DNA of 64,000 nt from the NCBI GenBank assembly GCA_030526355.1, contig JAUNDC010000010.1, forward strand, positions 33,391 to 97,390, given 5' to 3'. This document shows, piece after piece, positions 43,226 through 52,278 of the stretch (within the stretch, counting starts at the first letter, position 1; every line of letters begins with the position of its first letter). Made by a program: the position numbers and the translations under genes. The notes under the pieces were generated by a model, which ran no database searches, was not told where the DNA came from, and saw only the letters and a program-made list of their open reading frames with translations. This DNA is from Bacillota bacterium (lineage in GTDB: Bacteria > Bacillota > Clostridia > Peptostreptococcales > Anaerovoracaceae).

Positions 43226-44422
43226 TTGACTAAACCGGAATTCACAGTTATAGAAGGCGGTCTGTCCGCTTCAATGAATAAAAGACCAAAGCAGTTCATC
43301 TCTGCTTACGTTACCGATACACGTCTGATGGGAGTTCTTGCTGTTCACGCACACTGGCATCTGCCTGACGGCTTCGAAGGAACCGAGCTTCACCAGTTCT
43401 TTTATATTGACTGTGAAGAAACAGGTCTTGAAACATACAAAAGCCTAAAAAATGCAGACACTTCAGAAATAGAAATGGTTGAACAGGCTCTGATCGGCGG
43501 TCTTGGTGCCAGAAAAACCGATATGACCGAACGTCAGCTTAAAGGACTCCTGACATGGTACATGGAGTTCAACGAAAAGCACAACCTTCCTATGCCTGAC
43601 AATTATAGCGAATACGGCTTTCTTCTTGAACCGGCTACAGTTCTGTCCGAAGACGAAAATCATGCCCTCATGGCTCAGATATGCGGCAGCATAACATCTG
43701 ATTATCAGGTTATCAATTACTTTCTTATGAGATCCTTCGGCCGCGACTACACCGGCTCAGCCTACCTTGCAGACGGAGATTTCCCGCTTGATATCTATGA
43801 CAGCTACAGACAGGCGACCTTCTGCAAAAATGTAATCGATAAAGATTCCGTTTATCCTGACGGTGCAGCAGCATATCTCTGTGAATCGCTTATTGAAATG
43901 AACGGCTGCTACGAAACAGTCATTTCAAGAGTTGTGGTAAAAGACCTCAAGGTTGTGGGCTTCAGCCACTGCTCGGGTTTTGCGATAAGCACGGCAGAGG
44001 CTGCAATGATGCTTGCAAAGCCTGAATTTGTTACAGTATATGAGGTTCTTCTGTCTGATTCAGATATGGATGATAACATCGGAGAGCTCACAGTCGCTCT
44101 AAACACCGTAATGTCTGTACATGAGAACGGCCGTCTTTTCATGGCCTTCAGATCGAGCAATTCTCATGTTGATAACCGCATATTCAGACTTAGCAATGAT
44201 GTCAAAGGAATATATTTCCTTACGGACTACGGTCAGCTCATTATCGCCGCCTACAGTCTTCCTGGGATACATCAGCTGGAAAAGAAGCTCGCCGCAAGCC
44301 CGCTGGCACCTTTTCTAATGCCTACTGCGAAATACGAATTCAAGGAACCCGTATTATTTGAATTTATCCAGAGTGACTTCGAAGACTTTGAGGATTTCCT
44401 TGACGTCATACGTGATGAATAA
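43226..44422 (+). CDS. Hypothetical protein of unknown function
   Basis: This 398-residue soluble-looking protein has no signal peptide, membrane span or recognised motif. It starts MTKPEFTVIEGGLSASM at a TTG (43226), 9 bp after AGAGG. The composition is acidic, with a Asp/Glu/Phe-rich C-terminus (SDFEDFEDFLDVIRDE). The codon use and clean frame over 1.2 kb support a real gene. It is monocistronic, and its end overlaps the convergent serine hydrolase gene by 17 bp. I cannot assign a role. Confidence 0.75.
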   Translation: MTKPEFTVIEGGLSASMNKRPKQFISAYVTDTRLMGVLAVHAHWHLPDGFEGTELHQFFYIDCEETGLETYKSLKNADTSEIEMVEQALIGGLGARKTDMTERQLKGLLTWYMEFNEKHNLPMPDNYSEYGFLLEPATVLSEDENHALMAQICGSITSDYQVINYFLMRSFGRDYTGSAYLADGDFPLDIYDSYRQATFCKNVIDKDSVYPDGAAAYLCESLIEMNGCYETVISRVVVKDLKVVGFSHCSGFAISTAEAAMMLAKPEFVTVYEVLLSDSDMDDNIGELTVALNTVMSVHENGRLFMAFRSSNSHVDNRIFRLSNDVKGIYFLTDYGQLIIAAYSLPGIHQLEKKLAASPLAPFLMPTAKYEFKEPVLFEFIQSDFEDFEDFLDVIRDE

Positions 44423-45479
44423 CAGCTTCGAACAGCTTCTTGCTGAGCTTTTTAACCGGAGCCTTTGACATGTTGGACAGCACAACGATGGCTGTTTCCG
44501 GACTGCTGCACATCCAGAAGCTTGCCCTGAATCCGTCATCTGTTCCTTCATGGCCTTTAAATTCACAGCCTTCCTGCTGCCTCATAAACCATCCCAGCCC
44601 CATCTTTTCTCCGTTATTTGGAACGACAGCGTACTCTTTCCATATTTTATCATACGTCTCCTCCGATACTATGCTTTTATTTATGTTGGCTCTCGCCCAT
44701 CTGAGCAGATCTCCTGCATTCGATGTAAGCGTTGAGCTCGGTGCATGCTGCCTGTTATACGGGTAATGCTTCTCCAGCACAATTGACCTGTCCTCAGCCT
44801 TTCTGTGCGGCATTGCCATGTTGGTTCTGTCTATAACATCAAGCTCCAGGCTTCCTCCCGTCCTTTCAAAGGTAAGAAAAGTGGACGAATTCATACCCGC
44901 AGGCTTCAAAAGTCTTTTTTCCATATATGCCTCATATGTCATTCCTGTTTGCTTTGAAATTATAAGGCCAAGCAGCTCATAAGCCAGATTGCTGTACGAA
45001 AATCCGCCCTTCCCTGCTTCCCACAGCATTGGAGTTTCTCTCACCTCATCAGATGCTGCATAAGTCTCCAGAGCTTCATCATCCAGAGAAGGAGATTCCC
45101 AGTGGTAATCCTCCACATCTCCCAGTCCCGATGTATGCGTAAGCATCTGATAAAGCCTGATATCTTTCCATCGTTTATCGGCAATTAACAGCTCCGGTAA
45201 AATATCTGCAAGTCGGTCATCCAGCCCGAGCAGGCCATCTTCCACAAGCGTCATTATCCCCATTGAAGTGAACAGCTTGGATACCGAAGCACAGTGAAAT
45301 ATGTCATCATCTGATAACGGCTCACGTGTAATATAATTTTTGAAGCCTCTGGCTCCTGTAAACACATACTCATCGCCTATTGACAATCCAATTACAACAC
45401 CGGGAATATCGTATAGCTCCATGGTATTATCGAGAAAAGCTTCGCATATTTTATCAAGTTCCTTTTTATCTTTTATCAT
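44406..45479 (-). CDS. Serine hydrolase, class C beta-lactamase family
   Basis: This 357-residue penicillin-binding-protein-like hydrolase has the nucleophile in CASVSKLFTSMG (S-x-x-K), a Y-x-N motif in FSYSNLAYELLG, and H-x-G in KGHEGTDDGF in place of KTG. No signal peptide is seen, so it is probably cytoplasmic. Such proteins are usually esterases or peptidases, and true beta-lactamase activity should not be assumed. I chose the ATG at 45479 after AAGGAAAT rather than an upstream in-frame start that would add 20 basic residues. Confidence 0.85.
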   Translation of the reverse strand: MIKDKKELDKICEAFLDNTMELYDIPGVVIGLSIGDEYVFTGARGFKNYITREPLSDDDIFHCASVSKLFTSMGIMTLVEDGLLGLDDRLADILPELLIADKRWKDIRLYQMLTHTSGLGDVEDYHWESPSLDDEALETYAASDEVRETPMLWEAGKGGFSYSNLAYELLGLIISKQTGMTYEAYMEKRLLKPAGMNSSTFLTFERTGGSLELDVIDRTNMAMPHRKAEDRSIVLEKHYPYNRQHAPSSTLTSNAGDLLRWARANINKSIVSEETYDKIWKEYAVVPNNGEKMGLGWFMRQQEGCEFKGHEGTDDGFRASFWMCSSPETAIVVLSNMSKAPVKKLSKKLFEAVIHHV

Positions 45480-45572
45480 TGCAGTTGATTTCCTTTTTAA
45501 GTATAATATTTTTGACACTGCGGAGCGGTTCCGCAGCATGAACTATTATAACATGTATCAGGGAGTAAAAAA

Positions 45573-46697
45573 ATGCAATACAGAACTTTTGATAAAATCA
45601 ACGAGAAGGTGTCTCTCCTCGGGGTGGGTACAATGAGATTCCCGCTTCTCGATGACGGCAGTGTAAACGAAGAAGAAGCTATCAGCATAATAAGAACCGC
45701 TATCGACTCAGGCGTAAATTACGTCGATACGGCCTACATGTATCACGATGGAATCAGCGAAGTAATCACAGGCAAAGCTCTGAAGGACGGATACAGAGAA
45801 AAGGTGCTGCTGGCAGATAAAATGCCTGTATGGCTCGCTAAGGACGAGGAAGCAATGAAGCAGATTTTTTATACACAGCTTGAAAGGCTGGATACCGACT
45901 GCATTGACATGTATCTTGTTCACAACGTCAACAAATCAAGCTGGAAAAGATGCAAAAAGCTCAATGTCATGCCGTTTCTCGATGAAATGAAAGCTCAGGG
46001 AAAAATAAAGCACATCGGTTTTTCTTTTCATGATACTCCGGATCTGTTTAAAGAGGTTCTGGATGAGTACCCTTGGGAATTCTGTCAGATCCAGCTGAAT
46101 TATATGGACAAAAATCACCAGGCAGGAGTTGAGGGTCTTAAATACGCTGCATCCAAAGGTCTGGGCGTGATAATAATGGAGCCTCTCAAGGGCGGACGTC
46201 TCACGGACAGGATTCCTCCTACAGTCAAGGAGCTTATGGATGGATTCGATACAAAACGCACACCTGCCGAGTGGGCCTTCAAGTGGCTGGCAGCAATGCC
46301 TGAAGTCACCACAATGCTGAGCGGAATGAGCTCTATGGAACAGCTTGAAGCCAATATCGCCATACTTTCGGACGCAGATATAAGTACACTTTCAGATAAG
46401 GAAAGTGAATTCATTGACAGGGTTTCCGATGAATACAACAGGCTCATACCTTATTCATGCACAGGCTGCCAATACTGCATGCCATGCCCGCAAAAGCTTG
46501 AAATCCAGAAAATCATCGGCTACTATAACGACTGGAATGTGTATGAACACAATCCTTCTACCAAGCTGGAATATGACAGCTGGCTTGTAAAGCACGGCTC
46601 TGACTGCATCGGCTGCGGAGCCTGCGAAGAAAAGTGCCCTCAGTCGCTTCCTGTTATCGAAGCAATGAAGGCAGCTGCCGAAGCCTTCGGCAAATAA
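45573..46697 (+). CDS. Aldo/keto reductase with C-terminal 4Fe-4S domain
   Basis: This 374-residue protein has residues 1-270 as an aldo/keto reductase barrel (LGVGTMRFPLLDDG, VDTAYMYHDG, HIGFSFHDT) and a C-terminal part with CTGCQYCMPCPQ and CIGCGACEEKCPQ. The latter is a ferredoxin-like module with two cysteine clusters. The architecture is widespread in anaerobes and suggests electron transfer between ferredoxin and a carbonyl substrate, which is unknown. It stands alone and ends in a shared bidirectional terminator. Confidence 0.92.
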   Translation: MQYRTFDKINEKVSLLGVGTMRFPLLDDGSVNEEEAISIIRTAIDSGVNYVDTAYMYHDGISEVITGKALKDGYREKVLLADKMPVWLAKDEEAMKQIFYTQLERLDTDCIDMYLVHNVNKSSWKRCKKLNVMPFLDEMKAQGKIKHIGFSFHDTPDLFKEVLDEYPWEFCQIQLNYMDKNHQAGVEGLKYAASKGLGVIIMEPLKGGRLTDRIPPTVKELMDGFDTKRTPAEWAFKWLAAMPEVTTMLSGMSSMEQLEANIAILSDADISTLSDKESEFIDRVSDEYNRLIPYSCTGCQYCMPCPQKLEIQKIIGYYNDWNVYEHNPSTKLEYDSWLVKHGSDCIGCGACEEKCPQSLPVIEAMKAAAEAFGK

Positions 46698-46726
46698 ATC
46701 CACGTCGCTTTTAACATATCCACAAA

Positions 46727-46764
46727 AAAAGAGGGCTGCTCACCTGGAACAGCTCTCTTTTATT
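46727..46764. terminator. Bidirectional terminator between convergent genes
   Basis: AAAGAGGGCTG and CAGCTCTCTTT form a stem with one mismatch around a short loop, with A- and T-runs outside. It lies between the rightward aldo/keto reductase and the leftward saccharopine-dehydrogenase-like gene. Confidence 0.82.
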
Positions 46765-46777
46765 GTTATGTATCGTC

Positions 46778-48064
46778 TTATTTAGCCAGAAGATCAAGCA
46801 TAGCTTTCTCGTTCATTGCATCTGCATATTCTGAATCCATTTCTCTGATTCCTGCAGGGAATTCATATTTTGCAAGTCTTTCTACGAATGGATCCGGATC
46901 GAAGTGTTCAGGTCCCCATGCTCCTGCATCATTCCAGATTCCTTTAGCGATAAGTTCCATCATGATTACAGGTCCTACTGCTGTCTGTGCTACTACTGAG
47001 TTTGTAGTATACTTCTTGATACATTCCTGATTGTCTGCTACCTGATACAGGTATACTGATCTGTATTTTCCATCCTTCCAGCCTGTTACCCATGTTCCGG
47101 CACAGCCTTTTCCTGTCATTGTCATTGTTGCATCTACAGGGCTTGGGATTACCTTGCATACGAAATCTCTTGGTGTGATTTCTGCGTCTCCAACCTTGAT
47201 CTTTGTTCTCTTGTCAGCAAGTCCATATTCGTGGAGCACTAACAGCTTCTTTCTGAAGTCTGCAGGTACACCGTATTTGAAGGTTACTCTGTTGCAGTCG
47301 ATTTCTCTTGGTACCAGCAGTACTTCCTCATGCTCTACGTTTACTACTTCAACATCGCCGATTCCGCCAGGGAAGTTGAATACTTCAGGCTCTGAGAACT
47401 GTTCTGTACAGAACCAGTGTCCTTCAGGATGCTCTTCGTTCTTTTCCCAGATTACAGGCGGCTGCAGACATTCTTCGATAGTAGTCCATACGGAGAATCC
47501 GAAGTCTGAATCAGTATTTCCATAGTTGTCACCGTCTCTTACGTCTACTCTGTCTATCTTGTCGAACAGATGAGTTGCTGCATATTTAGCAAATACGTCA
47601 GCCATACCAGGTTCTACACCTGAGCCGCATACTGCGATCTTGCCGGATGCTTCCCATTCCTTCTGCTTAGCAAACTGATAGTCACCTAATTTAACATTTG
47701 CCAGTTCATAAGGCTTCTCAGGATGTTCCTTACCTAACGTCATCGCACAGTCGAGATATCCGATCTTAGCTTCCAGACATGTATCAAAGATAGTTTCGTT
47801 CATTCTAGGGTCACATGCGTTCATTGCGAAATCAATGTCATGTTCTTTTACTACCGCCTTGATGCTTTCTGCATCCATAGCGTTGATCTGTGCAGGCACG
47901 AATTTGCCTCCACCGCAGATTTCATTAGCTACTTTATCTGCTCTTGCCTTGTCATAGTCTGCTACTACAACCTTTTCTGCCCAGTCAGCTTCTGCTCCCT
48001 GTCTAGCGATAATCTTAGCAGCCGATGTTCCAACTCCGCCAGCTCCGATAATAAGTAATTTCAT
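46778..48064 (-). CDS. Saccharopine dehydrogenase family protein
   Basis: This 428-residue NAD(P)-dependent oxidoreductase has an N-terminal Rossmann fold (LLIIGAGGVGTSAAKII) followed by DYDKARAD. The C-terminal catalytic domain matches the saccharopine reductase / carboxynorspermidine synthase group (GSGVEPGMADVFAKYA). The substrate could be saccharopine, carboxyspermidine or a related amino acid and is not decidable here. I chose the ATG at 48064 after GGAGGTAAGG. An AraC-type regulator lies directly upstream on the same strand and may control it. Confidence 0.88.
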   Translation of the reverse strand: MKLLIIGAGGVGTSAAKIIARQGAEADWAEKVVVADYDKARADKVANEICGGGKFVPAQINAMDAESIKAVVKEHDIDFAMNACDPRMNETIFDTCLEAKIGYLDCAMTLGKEHPEKPYELANVKLGDYQFAKQKEWEASGKIAVCGSGVEPGMADVFAKYAATHLFDKIDRVDVRDGDNYGNTDSDFGFSVWTTIEECLQPPVIWEKNEEHPEGHWFCTEQFSEPEVFNFPGGIGDVEVVNVEHEEVLLVPREIDCNRVTFKYGVPADFRKKLLVLHEYGLADKRTKIKVGDAEITPRDFVCKVIPSPVDATMTMTGKGCAGTWVTGWKDGKYRSVYLYQVADNQECIKKYTTNSVVAQTAVGPVIMMELIAKGIWNDAGAWGPEHFDPDPFVERLAKYEFPAGIREMDSEYADAMNEKAMLDLLAK

Positions 48065-48214
48065 AACCTTACCTCCATAAAATATCATTTAATCAATGTT
48101 TTATTTGCCTTTGATGTTTTTATGATATTCCATTTTTCTGAAAATTTCAATAAGTCCTTTGCTGTAAAACAGTACTTATTTGCGGTTATTATCGGCATTT
48201 TATATCATATTTTG

Positions 48215-49756
48215 TTATTTTGATTTTCTGTCAATCAATATCAGCTCTGCACCTATCCCCTTGAAGGTGGTTCTCAGGCTCAGCGCATCGGAGCTGGTAT
48301 AACAGCCCGAAGAAACCGATGCTTCTGAAGCGAGCCTGTTAATGAAGTTTTCTCTCATATCCATTGTTTTTTGTGGGTTCAGAGCCCCCTCAACCTTGGT
48401 GATGAGGTTCTCCCTTTCCAGCCTGCACCTGAGAATCCTGAATTTTCCTGACAGCCCTGTACACCTTATCAGGAACTCTATTTCGTCATCATAATTCTTC
48501 ACTATCCTCAGAAGATCTTCCTCCGACACTATTTTTCTCAGAGATTTTCCGGCGTTTTCATCAAAGTTATATAATAATATGCTGAGACTGTCCAAAGCTC
48601 CCGGGTATTTGCATCTGGTTGTGACCACGTAATTTTCGCCTGAAGATATCACATTTTCATCCAGTGCCATAAGCTTCCTATACGGCTCTGCCAGAATGCT
48701 GTTGACAGACCTGTCCATTATTTCGGCGATTACCGGAGGCTCACTCTGAATCTCGGCATAGTCATCATAAATATCCACATCTATTATAACCGGCTTGGCT
48801 TTGAGCTTATCTGCATAATCTGCATATACACCCTTTACCTGTCTTCTGATAGCTTCCTCAATCTGTGCTGGAGTGCTTCTCACATATTTGGCTTCTATCT
48901 CACGGCTTATTATCTTTCCAATATATTTCTTCCTGTATTCCAGAGGATGAACACCAAACCAGTGCTCAAAATGCTTAATATAGTATCTGACTGCAGAAAA
49001 TCCCGTTTCTTCAGCGATAGCTCCTATCTTCTTATTTGTCCCGAGCAGCAGCTTTTCGGATTCCTCAACTCTGATATAACTCAGCAAATCCTGAAAGCTC
49101 AGCCCGGTTGCTTCCTTGATAATATGTGACAGATAATATATGCTCAGATGCTCTCTGTCTGCTATTTCGCTCAGCGTCAGCTTTCGCGAGTAATTGTCAT
49201 ACATGTAATCTGTTATTCTGTTGAGTCTGCCTGCCAGAATTTTATTTCCTTTGTTTCTGGATTCATTCTTGAATTTGCCGTCCTCCATAACAAAATACTG
49301 AAAATCCGACATCAGACATGCAATAAGATTATGTGTGCTTTCGATGACCTTATGTTCATACCCGTAGCCCTTCTGAAGAACCTCCATCATGATTCTGGCC
49401 ATAATATTTCTCAGAACCTCAAGGCTTTCGTCACTGTCGTCCTCCATATCGGTTACAAAAAAATTATTCTTGAGATTATCATAATATCTTGAGAAATATG
49501 CCAGATCCAGCTGCAGCATCATTACCATGTTGCTTTCTCCGTTTTTTTCGAAGCTGTGCATTTCTCTGTCATTTATTATATATATGTCCCCCTGCTTCAA
49601 CGTGTATGTATAATATCCGTTTCGCAGAATCACACTTCCGTCCAGAACATACACCACCTCCATGTCATCATGAAAGTGTATCGGGTACTCATCGATATCG
49701 GCGGTAACAACATTGACAGGCAACTGGTCCTTGTAAATGATTTTTTCTTTTAACAT
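48215..49756 (-). CDS. AraC-family regulator with cupin and C-terminal extension
   Basis: This is a 513-residue protein. Residues 1-110 form a cupin ligand-binding domain (FHDDMEVVYVLDG, TLKQGDIYIINDREMHSFE). Residues about 190-290 hold two AraC helix-turn-helix motifs (LTLSEIADREHLSIYYLSHI, IGAIAEETGFSAVRYYIKHF). About 220 further residues follow, which is unusual since the AraC domain normally ends the chain. That extension (DSLSILLYNFDE) loosely recalls the barrel remnant in AraC proteins with GH39 modules, but it is too short and lacks catalytic signatures I could confirm. It lies upstream of the saccharopine-dehydrogenase-like gene. Confidence 0.85.
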   Translation of the reverse strand: MLKEKIIYKDQLPVNVVTADIDEYPIHFHDDMEVVYVLDGSVILRNGYYTYTLKQGDIYIINDREMHSFEKNGESNMVMMLQLDLAYFSRYYDNLKNNFFVTDMEDDSDESLEVLRNIMARIMMEVLQKGYGYEHKVIESTHNLIACLMSDFQYFVMEDGKFKNESRNKGNKILAGRLNRITDYMYDNYSRKLTLSEIADREHLSIYYLSHIIKEATGLSFQDLLSYIRVEESEKLLLGTNKKIGAIAEETGFSAVRYYIKHFEHWFGVHPLEYRKKYIGKIISREIEAKYVRSTPAQIEEAIRRQVKGVYADYADKLKAKPVIIDVDIYDDYAEIQSEPPVIAEIMDRSVNSILAEPYRKLMALDENVISSGENYVVTTRCKYPGALDSLSILLYNFDENAGKSLRKIVSEEDLLRIVKNYDDEIEFLIRCTGLSGKFRILRCRLERENLITKVEGALNPQKTMDMRENFINRLASEASVSSGCYTSSDALSLRTTFKGIGAELILIDRKSK

Positions 49757-50054
49757 TTTTCTTCTCCTGTAAAAAGCACAGTATTATGTTAACCTATGTT
49801 CTTTTTTGCTCGACATTTTTCAACAAGCGAGCAAACCTATAATTTAAAGCATTTCAGAAGTTATCCACAGCTTTTTTGAAATTGTATACAATTTTATCCA
49901 AAGGCACCTGTGGATATCTATTTTTTGTAAATTGTTGAAATTTCAACGTTTATATTTGTCAAGTTCATTTTTTAATACGAAGTTATCCACAGGTTGTTCT
50001 TTTCTTATTTCACTTTGTATAAATATTCTTAATCAGCCTTGAAAACTCCGCATT
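49757..50054. promoter_or_regulatory. DnaA-box cluster upstream of the AraC-type gene
   Basis: No gene is visible in these 298 bp. TTATCCACA occurs at 49861-49869 and 49983-49991, an inverted ATATCCACA at 49909-49917, and a weaker TTATCCAAA at 49894-49902. This AT-rich segment also carries a perfect 14-bp palindrome GTTGAAATTTCAAC at 49934-49947. The 9-mers match the DnaA box consensus TTATNCACA. No dnaA, dnaN or other origin gene is nearby, so it is more likely a DnaA-binding regulatory or titration site than oriC. Confidence 0.65.
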
Positions 50055-50777
50055 TTACTGGGCTGCAGCCTTGATGTAACTGCAAATACCTGTTTGCAGT
50101 GATTTGGCAATCTTTGCCTGATATGCATGTTTATTTAAGGCTTCTGCCTCCTGAGGATTTGATAAGAATCCACATTCAACTATCACGACAGGACAACTGA
50201 TGTTCCTAAGAATAAAGACATCATTCTTGCCAAGCTCTGTACGATCCTTCTCCACGTTTATTGTTTTATTGAGACTCTGCTGAATCAGCTCTGCCGCTTC
50301 ATTACTCTTCACGCAATTGCTGTCCCCGGCTGCCACAGGATAAAACACCTGTGCACCTTTTACATCCGGATCCTGAGTAAAGCTGTTCAGATGTATACTT
50401 ACCGCCAGGTCGGCGCCTGCCTGATCAATAATCTGCTTTCGTTCCTTCATGTCCTCTGTTTTGCGGCTCCTGATCGTTCCCTGACTGTTTTCATCACACA
50501 GAGCTCTATCATCCTCTCTTGTCATAATCACCTTGAAGCCATCTTTTTCAAGCAGCTCTCTGAGCATAATACATATTGAAAGATTTATATCCTTCTCTGA
50601 AATACCCGCACTGCTCTGGGCGCCTCCATCCATGCCGCCATGACCAGGATCCAGCACAATCACAGATACTGCTGTTCTGTTGCTTATTTCTGCGGCTATA
50701 TTTTTATCAGACGGAACAAAAATTACTCCACATATCAATGCTGCTGCAAGACATGCTATACCTGCTTTGCGTTTCAT
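50055..50777 (-). CDS. cwlD: N-acetylmuramoyl-L-alanine amidase, CwlD-like
   Basis: This 240-residue zinc amidase (Amidase_3) has a short N-terminal membrane anchor or signal (KAGIACLAAALICGVIFVP) and metal and catalytic residues in DPGHGGMDGG, SIHLNSF and VIVECGFLSN. Size and anchor fit CwlD, which helps form muramic-delta-lactam in spore cortex, so a spore-former is possible. Other amidases of this fold act in cell separation. I chose the ATG at 50777 after GAGGTG. Confidence 0.85.
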   Translation of the reverse strand: MKRKAGIACLAAALICGVIFVPSDKNIAAEISNRTAVSVIVLDPGHGGMDGGAQSSAGISEKDINLSICIMLRELLEKDGFKVIMTREDDRALCDENSQGTIRSRKTEDMKERKQIIDQAGADLAVSIHLNSFTQDPDVKGAQVFYPVAAGDSNCVKSNEAAELIQQSLNKTINVEKDRTELGKNDVFILRNISCPVVIVECGFLSNPQEAEALNKHAYQAKIAKSLQTGICSYIKAAAQ

Positions 50778-50961
50778 GTTGCACCTCACTTATTTCTTCT
50801 GTGGATTTTATTCCGGTGAGGCTTTTCCTATCAACCGCAAATTAGTTATATATATTACATTATAAAACAATTTTCAAAATATTTCAGTATTTAATTTGAC
50901 TTTTTTGTTATAAAAATATAAACTTTTATCATAGACTTGCTATTTTAACGGAGATTTTGCA

Positions 50962-52197
50962 ATGAATACAACAAAACTATACCAGGAAGATGTATATCTC
51001 AGAGAGTGGCAGGCTGAAATCACTTCAGTACTTGCCAACGAAAATGATAACAATTTGTTCACTCTGACGCTTGACAGAACAGCCTTTTTCCCTGAGGGCG
51101 GAGGACAGAGCTGCGACATAGGTTCGATAGGGGATTACGAGGTTATAGATGTCCAGGAAGCTGATGATACTGTACTTCACACCGTCAGACTGATGTCCGG
51201 GCAGCTTCCTCCTGCTGCAGAGGTGTCTGCAAAATGCACGCTCAACTGGGAGCGCAGATTTGACAATATGCAGAGACATTGCGGTGAGCATATTCTGTCA
51301 GGTATATTCTTTGACATGTTCGGAGGGGTCAACCGTGGTTTCCATATGGGGCAGGATTATATGACAATAGACATCAGCCTCGAAGCCAAGCCTGAGGTTA
51401 CCCAGATAACCTACGAGATGGCACTTGAAGCTGAGCTTGGTGCCAATAAGGTGATATGGTCTGATGCTCCTGTAACTGTGCTGCGCTTTGACAATAGAGA
51501 AGATGCTGAAAAAATGCCGCTTAGGAAGGCACTTGCCTTTGATGAGGATATTTCCATAGTCTGTGTCGGCTCGGTTGAAAACGCCGCTGATTGCGTCGCA
51601 TGCTGTGGTACTCATCCGTCAACAGCCGGTCAGGTCGGCCTCGTGAAAATATATAAAGTAGAAAACTACAAGGGAATGTTCCGTATTTACTTCGAAGCAG
51701 GGGCTCGCGCTCTCAAGGATTATGACACCAAGCATAATATCCTGAGTGAGCTTTCCGCCGGCTACTCTTCGTCTATTGAAGATTTCCCTGATAAGCTGCG
51801 TGCTCAGGAGGAGAAGCTTGCGGCTGCAAAGAATGAACTCTTTCACATAAAGAAAGCATTTATCGACAGCCACTGTTCCAGGCTTGACGAGCTCCTGGAC
51901 AGCTGCACAGCAAATGCTCTAGTATACAAGGTTCCTCTGCTCTCGCTTGATGACACCTTCAATATGGGCAAGCGTTATATGAACAGCTGCAAACCACTGA
52001 TACTGCTTTATTCCGAAAAGGACACATCGTATATTCTCGTATCCGACGGTTCTGCTGACTGCGGCAGACTAGTCAAAGAATATGCATCATTCTATAACGG
52101 CAAAGGTGGTGGAAACAAAGTATCTGCAAGAGCAATCTTCTCATCATCGAAGGATGCTGACCTGTTCGCTGATCTAATATGCAAACATCTTAAGTAA
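50962..52197 (+). CDS. alaX: Alanyl-tRNA editing protein AlaX-L
   Basis: This 411-residue protein is related to the AlaRS editing domain. It has FFPEGGGQSCDIG, the zinc site His-x-x-x-His in QRHCGEHILSG with CCGTHPS, and a C-terminal DHHA1-like half with a coiled segment at about 275-300. It removes serine or glycine wrongly attached to tRNA-Ala. GGAGATT precedes the ATG at 50962. It is monocistronic, with a terminator just downstream. Confidence 0.9.
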   Translation: MNTTKLYQEDVYLREWQAEITSVLANENDNNLFTLTLDRTAFFPEGGGQSCDIGSIGDYEVIDVQEADDTVLHTVRLMSGQLPPAAEVSAKCTLNWERRFDNMQRHCGEHILSGIFFDMFGGVNRGFHMGQDYMTIDISLEAKPEVTQITYEMALEAELGANKVIWSDAPVTVLRFDNREDAEKMPLRKALAFDEDISIVCVGSVENAADCVACCGTHPSTAGQVGLVKIYKVENYKGMFRIYFEAGARALKDYDTKHNILSELSAGYSSSIEDFPDKLRAQEEKLAAAKNELFHIKKAFIDSHCSRLDELLDSCTANALVYKVPLLSLDDTFNMGKRYMNSCKPLILLYSEKDTSYILVSDGSADCGRLVKEYASFYNGKGGGNKVSARAIFSSSKDADLFADLICKHLK

Positions 52198-52202
52198 TTG
52201 GC

Positions 52203-52247
52203 AAAGTCTCCAATCAATGCATCACGGCAAGGATCTGGAGACTTTTT
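52203..52247. terminator. Terminator downstream of alaX
   Basis: AAAGTCTCCA and TGGAGACTTT form a perfect 10-bp stem with a 23-base loop and a short T-run on the + strand. On the - strand it lies 30 bp past the 3D-domain gene and may serve both. Confidence 0.8.
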
Positions 52248-52278
52248 GCTATTTATGGCACTTTTCCAGTTCAATATA

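Noticed and set aside
44406..45479. True class C beta-lactamase (antibiotic resistance)
   Set aside because: It lacks a signal peptide and has H-x-G in place of K-T-G; family members of this type are mostly esterases or peptidases.
49757..50054. Chromosomal replication origin
   Set aside because: The DnaA boxes are convincing but no dnaA, dnaN, rpmH or gyrase gene is in the window, and the cluster is small. I report it as a DnaA-binding site only.
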